Shown piece by piece: positions 9,016 through 16,823 of a stretch of DNA of 64,000 nt; within the stretch, counting starts at the first letter, position 1; each line of letters starts with the position of its first letter. A model generated the notes under the pieces. The model was given only the letters and a program-made list of their open reading frames with translations. It had not been told where the DNA came from and did no database searches. The stretch spans positions 106,392 through 170,391 of the forward strand of contig CAJTGE010000008.1 in NCBI GenBank assembly GCA_910575795.1. The letters are read 5' to 3'. Made by a program: the position numbers and the translations under genes. The DNA is from Clostridiaceae bacterium (GTDB lineage: Bacteria; Bacillota; Clostridia; Lachnospirales; Lachnospiraceae).

Positions 9016-10764
9016 ATGAAGGCAGGATTATACAGGAAAAAAGACGCAAAATATGTGTGGGAAAAGAAGGCCGGGACGGCGTATCTCCTGCGCGCGGGCG
9101 GGGCTGCGGGAATATTCGGCCTGTCATGCCTGCTCCTTGGCGGGTGCGGGCGGCAGACGGCGGATGCGCAGAAGGAAACCGCGGGCGGCAGTATGGGAGA
9201 AACCGTGATTACAGCCGCGGAAACAGGCTTTACAATAAACGGCCCGGGAGCGGCGGCGGACGGGACGGTTCTCACAATCACACAGGGCGGGAGTTACCGC
9301 GTCAGCGGCGCTGTCTCAGACGGCAGGATTGTGATTGACGCGGGAGACGGGGAGGTCGCCCTGATTATGGACGGCTTATCCATAGCAAGCGCAGATTTTT
9401 CACCCATATATGGGCAGCAGTGCAAAAGCCTGACAATTATACTGGAGGAGGGGAGTGACAATACCGTCTCAGACGGAGCTTCGTATGAGTATGACAAGAA
9501 CGGGGACGATGAGCCTGACGCGGCCGTTTTCAGCCATGATAATCTGATTTTTGAGGGAGACGGGCGTTTACGGGTGATCGGAAACTACCAGGAAGGGATC
9601 CGCGGCAAGGATGACGTGACGATACGCTCCGGAATACTGGAGATAGAGGCGGTAAATGACGGAATCAAAGGAAAGGATTCTGTGGAAATCGAAGGCGGGA
9701 CGATCACCGTCACGGCCGGGGGAGACGGGGTGCAGGCAAGCAATGACAGCGATGCTGACAAGGGCTATGTAAGGATAACCGGAGGCGGGCTGTCCATAGA
9801 TGCGGCCGAAAAGGGAATCAAGGCGGAGACGCTGGCAGAGATCACGGACGGCGTCCTGGATATAGCCGCCGCGGACGACGCGGTCCACAGCAACGGGGAT
9901 ATACGTATAAGCGGCGGGCGCCTGGCGCTGCGCTCCGGGGACGACGGGGTTCATGCGGATCAGTCGCTGTCTGTTTCAGGAGGAGAGCTTACAGTCACGG
10001 AGAGCTATGAGGGGCTGGAGGGCCTGTCTGTGGATATCACAGGGGGGACGATTTCCATTGTCTCAGAGGACGACGGCATCAATGCGGCCGGAGGCGCGGA
10101 CAGCTCCGGAAACGGGGGCCGCGGAGATGATCCGTTTGCTGTTGCAGAAGGGGCGTATATCCGCATTGCCGGAGGCGAGGTGAGAGTGAATGCTTCCGGG
10201 GATGGGATTGATTCCAACGGAGATTTTTTCATGGAGGGCGGAATCCTGTATGCGGAAGGTTCGCTGGATGGAGGAAACGGGATTTTAGACTACAACGGGC
10301 AGGGGCGTATTGTGGGCGGAACGGTTGTGGGAACCGGAAACGCGGGGATGCTGCAGACCTTTTCAGAGGATTCGCAGCAGCCGGTAATTGTCCGTTTTTT
10401 TGAGGCAAAGAAAGAGGGGGGAAGCGCCTTAAAGGTAGAGGATTCTGACGGGGCATCCCTCCTGGAATATGCGCCGCAGAAGGAGTATTCCGTCCTGATT
10501 TTCAGTTCTCCGGAGCTTAAATTGGGAGAGAATTACCGGATTATAGCAGGAGAGGAGAGCGCGCAGGCGCAGACAGATGAAGTTATTACGTATTCCGGAG
10601 AGCGGATGGGAGGAGAATTTCCGGGCGGACATGGAGAGCCGGGGCGGGGCAGGCGTCCGGAGGAGCATGGGGACATGGGAAGGCCGGAGGGAGCGCCGGA
10701 GCCTCCTGGAGAAGGCGGTATTTTGGAAGGAGCGGAGGGGGAATTCGGACGGCGTGGGGAATGA
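9016..10764 (+). CDS. Secreted lipoprotein with Cthe_2159-like carbohydrate-binding beta-helix
   Basis: 582 aa. A long basic N-region precedes a hydrophobic stretch ending in the lipobox LLLGGC (Cys46), suggesting export and lipid anchoring. The body consists of repeated short units such as GDDGVHADQSLSVSGGELTV, DDAVHSNGDIRISGGRLAL and DDGINA, typical of a right-handed beta-helix with acidic Asp/Gly turns. This matches the Cthe_2159 family, whose founding member binds acidic plant polysaccharides and calcium. The last ~50 residues are Gly/Glu/Pro-rich and low complexity. It sits in the VTC/DUF4956 cluster. The ligand here is unknown. Confidence 0.8.
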   Translation: MKAGLYRKKDAKYVWEKKAGTAYLLRAGGAAGIFGLSCLLLGGCGRQTADAQKETAGGSMGETVITAAETGFTINGPGAAADGTVLTITQGGSYRVSGAVSDGRIVIDAGDGEVALIMDGLSIASADFSPIYGQQCKSLTIILEEGSDNTVSDGASYEYDKNGDDEPDAAVFSHDNLIFEGDGRLRVIGNYQEGIRGKDDVTIRSGILEIEAVNDGIKGKDSVEIEGGTITVTAGGDGVQASNDSDADKGYVRITGGGLSIDAAEKGIKAETLAEITDGVLDIAAADDAVHSNGDIRISGGRLALRSGDDGVHADQSLSVSGGELTVTESYEGLEGLSVDITGGTISIVSEDDGINAAGGADSSGNGGRGDDPFAVAEGAYIRIAGGEVRVNASGDGIDSNGDFFMEGGILYAEGSLDGGNGILDYNGQGRIVGGTVVGTGNAGMLQTFSEDSQQPVIVRFFEAKKEGGSALKVEDSDGASLLEYAPQKEYSVLIFSSPELKLGENYRIIAGEESAQAQTDEVITYSGERMGGEFPGGHGEPGRGRRPEEHGDMGRPEGAPEPPGEGGILEGAEGEFGRRGE

Positions 10765-10919
10765 GCGCAGTTATTGGATACAGAGGCACTCAATGGCGGC
10801 TCTCTCAAGACAGTCCGGACGACGGCAGATTTCAATTTTTTCTTTATTTATCAGAGCTTTTATGGTATTCTGTAAATAAGGAAAATAAAAAATTTGCAGC
10901 ATTTTGAATGGAGGTTAAA

Positions 10920-11348
10920 ATGCCCGCATTATCCATGTTTTTTGGAATTATTATACGAATGCAGAGTGAAAGAGATGGGAAGCATAATAAAGCACATATT
11001 CACGCTTTGTATGCAGGCAACGAACTGGTTCTAGAGCGTGTTTGAAAATTGCTTTCTGGTAGCTGTGCGTGCCACTTTGTGGGAGATTTGTGCCAAATGA
11101 ACGCGGCGTAGTGGGCTACGTTAAGTGAATTTGGCACAAATATACCGCGAAGTGGGGCGTGCAGATGCCAGGAATGAATTTTCAAACACGCTCTAGGATT
11201 GGACGGAGAAGTTTTAGAGGGGAGCTTTCCGAATAAACAATTGAAACTTTTGTTAGCGTGGGCAGCGATTCACGAAGATGAATTACGGGCGAATTGGGAG
11301 CTGCTTAGTAATGGAGACGGTTATTTTAAGATTGAACCGTTGCGTTAG
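10920..11348 (+). pseudogene. DUF4160 gene interrupted by a palindromic element
   Basis: The first half (MPALSMFFGIIIRM, then KAHIHALYAGNELVL) begins at ATG 10920 after GGAGG and runs into a stop at 11043-11045 inside the inserted element. The second half resumes in frame at 11197 (LDGEVLEGSFPNKQLKLLL, then ELRANWELLSNGDGYFKIEPLR) and stops at 11348. Joined across one CTAG, it gives a normal ~90-aa DUF4160 protein. The adjacent DUF2442 gene is intact; this pair commonly occurs together in bacteria, often discussed as toxin-antitoxin-like, but its role is not established. Confidence 0.85.
11035..11192. mobile_element. 158-bp palindromic MITE-like insertion
   Basis: The ends are AGCGTGTTTGAAAATT and AATTTTCAAACACGCT. 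The whole unit can fold into one long interrupted hairpin with further pairing (ATTTGTGCCAAAT with ATTTGGCACAAAT). CTAG flanks it at 11031-11034 and 11193-11196, consistent with target duplication (CTAG, or TA within it). It contains no gene. Its central GGCGTAGTGGGCTACGTTAA resembles the centre of the element at 24196-24350. Confidence 0.85.
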
Positions 11349-11365
11349 TAAAAGGAGGCGCCGCT

Positions 11366-11608
11366 ATGTTAAGACCAACCGCTGTTCAGGTAGAAGCAGT
11401 TTGTGCGTATCAGATTTTAGTGGTTTTTGATAATGGTGAAAAAAAGTATTTTGATGTTGAGCCATATATAAAAGGAGAATGGTATGGGCAATTGCGGTCT
11501 TTTGAATATTTTAAACGTGTTACTACAGATGGTTTTACAGTGATTTGGCCGGACGGACAGGACATATGTCCGGACGAATTATATGATTTTGGAAAATTAG
11601 TATCATAG
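11366..11608 (+). CDS. DUF2442 protein
   Basis: An 80-aa protein starting at an ATG after AAAAGGAGG. It has the typical DUF2442 layout: FDNGEKKYFDVEPYI in the N-terminal half and TVIWPDGQDICPDELYDFG at the end. It follows the broken DUF4160 gene by 17 bp and would have been its operon partner. DUF2442 proteins are small alpha/beta proteins of unknown function. The local DNA is more AT-rich than its neighbours. Confidence 0.85.
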   Translation: MLRPTAVQVEAVCAYQILVVFDNGEKKYFDVEPYIKGEWYGQLRSFEYFKRVTTDGFTVIWPDGQDICPDELYDFGKLVS

Positions 11609-11613
11609 TTAAA

Positions 11614-11640
11614 AGGGCTCTACTGGCTAAGGAGAGCCCT
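11614..11640. terminator. Terminator between DUF2442 and the kinase gene
   Basis: AGGGCTC pairs with GAGCCCT. Read on the minus strand the stem is followed by TTTT, so it best serves the minus-strand two-component operon but may also stop the plus-strand genes. Confidence 0.55.
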
Positions 11641-11724
11641 GCTCAGCTTCATCGCCTAATAATGGCATCAAAGCTGTCACATTTTTAGCTGTTCTGTGTT
11701 TTCGGCTCCATCTGATGCATATTT

Positions 11725-12993
11725 TTACACAGGCAGCCGCACAAAGAAGCTGTTTTTGCCCTCTCCATCTGACTCCGCCCAGATCGCTCCCCTGTGTTCT
11801 TCCACGATGGCCTGGGCGATTGGAAGGCCAAGGCCGTATCCGCCTACCTGCCCGCGGGACGGATCCGAGCGGTAAAAGCGCTGGAAAATCCGTTTGAGCT
11901 CATCCTCGCTCAGGGGGACGCCTTCGCTGGCCACGCATAATAGCGCCTCCGATTTTGCGCGTTTTAGGGAGCGGGAGAGAGATACAAGGATGCAGCCGCC
12001 TTCCCGGCTGTATTTGCAGGCATTGTCGAGCAGAATATCTGTTAGACGGCGCAGCCTGGATTCGTCGCCGTTTATCATGATCCCGTCTGCAATTTCTCCG
12101 GTTATGTTCTTCCCCATTTCAAAGGCGACGGGTTCAAGGGCGGCAAGGCTTATATTGACCACATAGCTGAGATCAAGCTCCCTGAAGGCAGCGGCCTTCT
12201 GCCCTGAATCACTTCGCGCAAGGGTGGGCAGGGCTTCGGTCAGCTCTTTCATCCGAAGCGCTTCGGCTTCGATGTGGCGCAGGCGGGCGCGGTCATCGGG
12301 AGTTCTCCACGCATGCTCCGCTTCCCCGGAAAACGCGTTTTGGCCAAGCAGAAGATTTACATTGGAGAGGATGACGGTCAGAGGGGTTTTGAGCTCATGC
12401 GAGGCGTCGGAGATAAACTGCCTCTGCTGCTCCCATGCTGTCCCGACCGGCCTGACGGCCCATCGGGACAGAGACAGCGATATAAAGAAAAAGATTGCCA
12501 GCGCGGCGCAGCCGATCAGGACGGAATGAATGATCTGCCATCGCAGGGCGCGCTCTTCGGCAAAGGTATCTGTGAGTGCATAGCGGATGGTCTGTCCGGG
12601 TCCAAAGGGCTCGCGAAGATAGCGCAGATGTTCTGATTTGAGCAGGCCGAAGGGCTTTTCTAAAGAGCGGATCATGGAGACGAGCTCCTCCGGCTCAACC
12701 TCGCGGCCCGGATAGAGGCGGCTTTCCAGGATCCGGATTTCGCCGTTTTTGTGTTCCTCAAGAACCAGCGCCGGAAATACCTCTCCCGGGAATTCCCGGA
12801 TGCGGGGCCCGCGTTCTTCCCCGTCCGGGCGGACGGCGGCGCCCTGGCGTATGGCGGCCCGCAGCCCATTATAGGACCGGCTCTGGTAGGAGGCGCGCGT
12901 AGAGCCGTACAGGGTGGCAAATACGGCAGACAGCATCACGGCCGCAATTGCCATCATAATTCCAATCATTTTTCTTCTCAGCCCGTCAATCAC
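11725..12993 (-). CDS. Sensor histidine kinase (OmpR-partner type)
   Basis: A 422-aa membrane kinase. It has an N-terminal transmembrane segment, an extracytoplasmic region of about 120 residues and a second transmembrane segment (IGCAALAIFFFISLSLS). The HisKA motif is FISDASHELKTPLTVILSN and the HATPase domain contains LLDNACKYS, GYGLGLPIAQ and a C-terminal FFVRLPV strand. It overlaps the upstream response regulator gene by 4 bp (ATGA), indicating translational coupling. The signal is unknown; the MATE exporter upstream of the pair on the same strand is a possible target. Confidence 0.93.
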   Translation of the reverse strand: MIDGLRRKMIGIMMAIAAVMLSAVFATLYGSTRASYQSRSYNGLRAAIRQGAAVRPDGEERGPRIREFPGEVFPALVLEEHKNGEIRILESRLYPGREVEPEELVSMIRSLEKPFGLLKSEHLRYLREPFGPGQTIRYALTDTFAEERALRWQIIHSVLIGCAALAIFFFISLSLSRWAVRPVGTAWEQQRQFISDASHELKTPLTVILSNVNLLLGQNAFSGEAEHAWRTPDDRARLRHIEAEALRMKELTEALPTLARSDSGQKAAAFRELDLSYVVNISLAALEPVAFEMGKNITGEIADGIMINGDESRLRRLTDILLDNACKYSREGGCILVSLSRSLKRAKSEALLCVASEGVPLSEDELKRIFQRFYRSDPSRGQVGGYGLGLPIAQAIVEEHRGAIWAESDGEGKNSFFVRLPV

Positions 12994-13685
12994 TTTGCCG
13001 CCTCCTTTTCCAGTGTTTCCTCCAGCCTGTATCCAAGGCTTCTCACAGCGCGGATGCGGACAGCAGAGCCGAGCAGCGTAAGTTTTTTGCGCAGAAACGA
13101 CATATAGGCTTCAACGCTGTTCGGATTCACCGGGCAGTCATATCCCCATACCTTTAAAAGCAGAGTCTCCTTTGACAAAAGCTGTCCCTGGTTGACGATC
13201 AGCAGGCGCATGAGTTCAAGCTCCTTTGCGCTGAGCGCGATTTCGCGCCCGCCGCAGACAAGCGCCGGAGTCTCAGGGCAAAGTGTTATATCCGAAAACC
13301 GAAGCGGCGCGCCGGCTGTATCGCCCGCGCGCCGGAGAATCGTGCGCAGACACGCCAGAAGCTCTTCATTTTCAAAAGGCTTTGTCAGATAATAATCGGC
13401 CCCGGCGTCAAGCCCCCGTATCCGATCCGGGAGCTCTGAGCGCGCGGTCAGCATCAGGACAGGCGTGTCCGTATGATCAGCCCGGAGCTGGCGCAGGATC
13501 TGGAAGCCGTCCATACCGGGCAGCATTACATCCAGGATAACCGCATCGTAACCGCCGCCGGCGGCCAGCGTCAGGCCGTCCGGTCCATTGTGGACGGAGG
13601 AGGCGCTGTATCCCGCGTGCTCCAGAAGATCCGCCAGGGTGGCGGCCAGACGGATTTCATCTTCTATAATTAAAATGCGTATCAT
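12990..13685 (-). CDS. OmpR/PhoB-family response regulator
   Basis: 231 aa. The receiver domain has acidic residues IEDE, phospho-acceptor Asp52 in LDVMLPGMDG, and the conserved TKPF lysine. A winged-helix DNA-binding domain follows, with LSAKELELMRLLIVNQGQ and VEAYMSFLRKKL. It is the first gene of a two-gene operon with the kinase. The MATE gene ends 26 bp downstream of its start region on the same strand, so read-through from that gene is possible. Confidence 0.93.
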   Translation of the reverse strand: MIRILIIEDEIRLAATLADLLEHAGYSASSVHNGPDGLTLAAGGGYDAVILDVMLPGMDGFQILRQLRADHTDTPVLMLTARSELPDRIRGLDAGADYYLTKPFENEELLACLRTILRRAGDTAGAPLRFSDITLCPETPALVCGGREIALSAKELELMRLLIVNQGQLLSKETLLLKVWGYDCPVNPNSVEAYMSFLRKKLTLLGSAVRIRAVRSLGYRLEETLEKEAAK

Positions 13686-13710
13686 CGAATCAGTTTTTAC
13701 CTCCCCAGTC

Positions 13711-15075
13711 TCATGTTTCCCCGAGCTTTCTGTATTCTAAGAAGAACAGCGAGGCAGTCACTGACACAGCGATGACATCCGCTACAGGCTCTGCGATAAA
13801 TACAGCCATGACCTTATTCTCGAAAAATCCCGGCAGAATGAAAATCAGGGGAATCAGAAGGATCACTTTGCGCAAAAGCGCTAAAAACACAGAGGTTTTC
13901 GCATTTCCAAGGGCGATGAAAGTCTGCTGGCAGGAAATCTGGATCGCAAAGATCAGAGACGCGGCCATATAGATCCGCATAGCCCACATGGTAAACTGCG
14001 CAAGCTGTTCATTATTTGTAAAAATCGCAATCGGAGCCTGCGGGAGGAACATACAGATCGCCCACAGGAAAGTGGAATAGCAGAGCGATACTCTCAAAAG
14101 CAGATGGAACGCCTGCTTTACCCGCGCGATGTTCCCCGCGCCGTAATTAAAGCTGATGATCGGCTGCACGCCCTGTGTCAGCCCCTGCAGAGGCAGCATG
14201 GAAAACTGCATGACGCTGGTGAGGATTGTCATAGCCCCCACCGCGATATCGCCGCCGTATTTTAAGAGGCTGGTATTAAAGCAGACAGACAAAATGCTCT
14301 CTGTGAACTGCATGATAAAAGGGGACAGTCCAAGCGAGACGCAGGCGCCGACGGTTCCGGCGTCCGGGCGCAGATTGGCCGGACGGATCCGCAGGGTGGT
14401 CTTCGGCCCGGTTAAAAAACGGAGGATCCATACACAGGACACGCTCTGCGAAATAATGGTGGCCAGAGCCGCTCCCCGCACGCCCAGATGCAGGGCAAAG
14501 ATAAAGATCGGATCCAGAACGATATTGCACAGCGCCCCGATCGCGACAGTTACCATTCCGATCTTGGCAAATCCCTGCGCATTGATAAAGGCATTCAGGC
14601 CAAGCGACATCTGCACAAAAATCGTGCCGCAGGCATAGATCTGCATATAGGGCCATGCATAAAGGATCGTATTTTCACTGGCCCCGAACATCAGAAGCAC
14701 AGAGCGGCCGAACAGCAGAAAGAACGCGGTCAGAGTGACGGAGATAAAAAAGAGCATGGAAGCGCAGTTTCCAAGGATGCGCTCCGCTTCATCCGGCCGT
14801 CCTTTGCCCATCATAATCGAAGCCCGCGGCGCGCCGCCCATACTGACGAGTGCCGCAAAGGCGGAGATGCACATGATCACCGGCATCGTCACGCCCACCC
14901 CGGTGAGGGCGTCCGGACCGATGTCGGGAATATGCCCGATATACATGCGATCCACCATGTTGTACAAAAGATTAATGATCTGGGCCGTGATGGCCGGAAG
15001 CGCCAGATTAAAAAGCAGCCGGCCGATCGGATCACGGCCAAGATCCGCTTCGCCGGAAGCACGGTTATGGTTCAT
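13711..15075 (-). CDS. MATE-family efflux transporter
   Basis: A 454-aa integral membrane protein with about 12 hydrophobic segments. MATE features include PIGRLLFNLALPAITAQIINLLYNMVD at the N-terminus and repeated halves with GLNAFINAQGFAKIGM and FNYGAGNIARVKQAF. It starts at an ATG after GCAAGGAGG. Such proteins export cationic drugs or metabolites using Na+ or H+ gradients. The two-component operon lies directly downstream on the same strand. Confidence 0.93.
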   Translation of the reverse strand: MNHNRASGEADLGRDPIGRLLFNLALPAITAQIINLLYNMVDRMYIGHIPDIGPDALTGVGVTMPVIMCISAFAALVSMGGAPRASIMMGKGRPDEAERILGNCASMLFFISVTLTAFFLLFGRSVLLMFGASENTILYAWPYMQIYACGTIFVQMSLGLNAFINAQGFAKIGMVTVAIGALCNIVLDPIFIFALHLGVRGAALATIISQSVSCVWILRFLTGPKTTLRIRPANLRPDAGTVGACVSLGLSPFIMQFTESILSVCFNTSLLKYGGDIAVGAMTILTSVMQFSMLPLQGLTQGVQPIISFNYGAGNIARVKQAFHLLLRVSLCYSTFLWAICMFLPQAPIAIFTNNEQLAQFTMWAMRIYMAASLIFAIQISCQQTFIALGNAKTSVFLALLRKVILLIPLIFILPGFFENKVMAVFIAEPVADVIAVSVTASLFFLEYRKLGET

Positions 15076-15301
15076 AATTTATTCCTCCTTGCAGATTGTG
15101 GATTTGCTGTCTTTCCTGTTTTTCCTGAATCTCGTGGCAACAGGAATGAATATCTACGCGCAGCCGCCATCTGCCATTCGCTAATCAGGCGGCAGGTAAT
15201 AGAGAGTAATATATCATATTGGAAACGCCTTTTCAACCACGTTATTTTAAGGATTGAGTGAGTGGACGCCGTAACGCTGCTATTCACGGGTAGTATTCAG
15301 T

Positions 15302-15380
15302 ATTCCGCGAGGTGTTTTTTGTGAGCGCAGAGCGGCGGAAGTCACAGACAGCGGGCCCCCTTGGGTCCAACCCGCCGCAA
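15302..15380 (+). repeat. Fragment of the MITE-like repeat family
   Basis: About 80 bp match the 16466-16648 copy read in reverse: GAGGTGTTTTTTGTGAGCGC, then AAGTCACAGACAGCGGGCCC and CCTTGGGTC. The ends are degenerate. The rest of the 15076-15482 gap shows only scattered AT-rich sequence and no gene. Confidence 0.65.
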
Positions 15381-15482
15381 CCGCTTAAGTTGTCAGAACG
15401 GTTACGCCAGATTTGTACATAATTAAAGTCCGGGACACATACCCTAGAAGTAGCTTAATAAAGTTGTCTGGAGGGGTGAAGT

Positions 15483-16463
15483 GTGAACGATAGAAATACG
15501 GAAGTGCTGGAACAATATGACCTGGAAGCAGTATCGCTCCGCAGAGGCAGAGGGGCGTGGGTTTGTGAAACCGATCAGGGGATTAAGCTTCTGAGAGAAT
15601 ATAAGGGAACAATGAAACGTCTGGAGTTCGAGGAGGAGGTGCTTGGCTTACTGAAAGAAAGCGGGGGCTTAAGGGTGGATCAGTATGTCAGAAACCGCGA
15701 GGGAGGGCTTCTGTCAGCCGCCGGGGACGGCAGCCGCTATATTTTAAAGGACTGGTACATGGATCGTGAGTACAATGTGCGGGATGAGGAGGAGATGGCG
15801 CAGGCGGTTGTACAGATCGCAGGCTTACATAAGCAGCTCCGCAGGGTGGAGGTGAAGGAGGAGTGGAATCTGGGCTCTATCCTCGCAGAGCCAATGGAAA
15901 CAGAGATGGAGCGCCACAACCGGGAGCTGAAGCGGACGCGGAATTTTATCAGCGGAAAGCGGAAAAAATCGGATTTTGAGCTGTGCGTCATGGGGAATTT
16001 TAACCTGTTTTTCGAGCAGGCAAAAGAGGCGCAGGACGGGCTGAGCCGGATGGCCGCGCAGCAGGGCCTGCCGGAGCATTTTCTGTGCCATGGAGAGTTA
16101 AACCAGCATCATCTTCTGATGGGGCCGGGCTATACGGCAGTCATTGAGTTTAACCGGATGCACCTGGGTGTGCAGACCGCGGATCTGTATCATTTTATCA
16201 GGAAGGCGCTTGAAAAGCACGGCTGGAACCTGCGGCTGGGGATGAAAATGCTGGACAGCTATGACCGGGTTCTGCCCATGGGAAAAAAGGAGCGGGAATA
16301 CCTGTATTACCTGTTCCTTTACCCGGAGAAATACTGGAAGCAGCTTAATTTTTACCATAATGCAAATAAAGCGTGGATACCGGCCCGGAATGTGGAGAAA
16401 CTGAGAAACCTGGAGGCGCAGCAGAAGGAGCGGGAGGCGTTTCTTAAGCAGATTCGGTCATAA
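15483..16463 (+). CDS. CotS-family spore coat / phosphotransferase-fold protein
   Basis: A 326-aa protein starting at GTG after GGAGGGG. It has the CotS/aminoglycoside-phosphotransferase-like fold: LLREYKGTMKRLEFEEEVL (lysine/glutamate pair region), YILKDWYMDREYNVRDEEEM, and a catalytic-loop-like FLCHGELNQHHLLM followed by IEFNRMHLGVQTADLYHFIRK. In Bacillus and Clostridium, CotS-type proteins are found in the spore coat. The loop reads HGELNQHH rather than a canonical HxDxxxxN, so kinase activity is doubtful. Monocistronic, flanked by repeats. Confidence 0.8.
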   Translation: MNDRNTEVLEQYDLEAVSLRRGRGAWVCETDQGIKLLREYKGTMKRLEFEEEVLGLLKESGGLRVDQYVRNREGGLLSAAGDGSRYILKDWYMDREYNVRDEEEMAQAVVQIAGLHKQLRRVEVKEEWNLGSILAEPMETEMERHNRELKRTRNFISGKRKKSDFELCVMGNFNLFFEQAKEAQDGLSRMAAQQGLPEHFLCHGELNQHHLLMGPGYTAVIEFNRMHLGVQTADLYHFIRKALEKHGWNLRLGMKMLDSYDRVLPMGKKEREYLYYLFLYPEKYWKQLNFYHNANKAWIPARNVEKLRNLEAQQKEREAFLKQIRS

Positions 16464-16465
16464 AA

Positions 16466-16648
16466 GTTACTGTTCACACATCTGCCGGGCTGTGCCCAGT
16501 AACACGCTTCGCAATGCACACAAACCGCAAAAAATGCGGTTTGGCGCTGCTGCTCGCGGGTTTGACCCAAGGGGGCCCGCTGTCTGTGACTTTCGCTGCG
16601 CCGCACTCACAAAAAACACCCCGGATTGGCTGGTGTGTGAACAGTAAC
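16466..16648 (-). repeat. MITE-like interspersed repeat, copy B
   Basis: 183 bp with ends GTTACTGTTCACACATC and GTGTGTGAACAGTAAC. It is the reverse complement of the 628-793 copy plus an additional short hairpin (CGGGCCCCCTTGGG with CCCG). It begins 3 bp after the CotS stop codon. Confidence 0.8.
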
Positions 16649-16823
16649 TCGTAAAATTCATACTCGTGTACAGTAACTAAAATTCCTTCCCTTTTCCGGC
16701 AAAATATACTATAATTAAAGGAACAGGAAGTAACGGCATGGATTTCCGGTTTAGCAGTTCACAGCCGGCGTCCGGGCTGTTATAACAGAAAAATTTATCA
16801 AGCTACAGGAGGGGTATCAGACA

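Noticed and set aside
14488..15261. Plus-strand 257-aa open frame inside the MATE gene
   Set aside because: It is a GC-rich shadow of the minus-strand MATE gene with no start signal; the MATE frame has clear family motifs.
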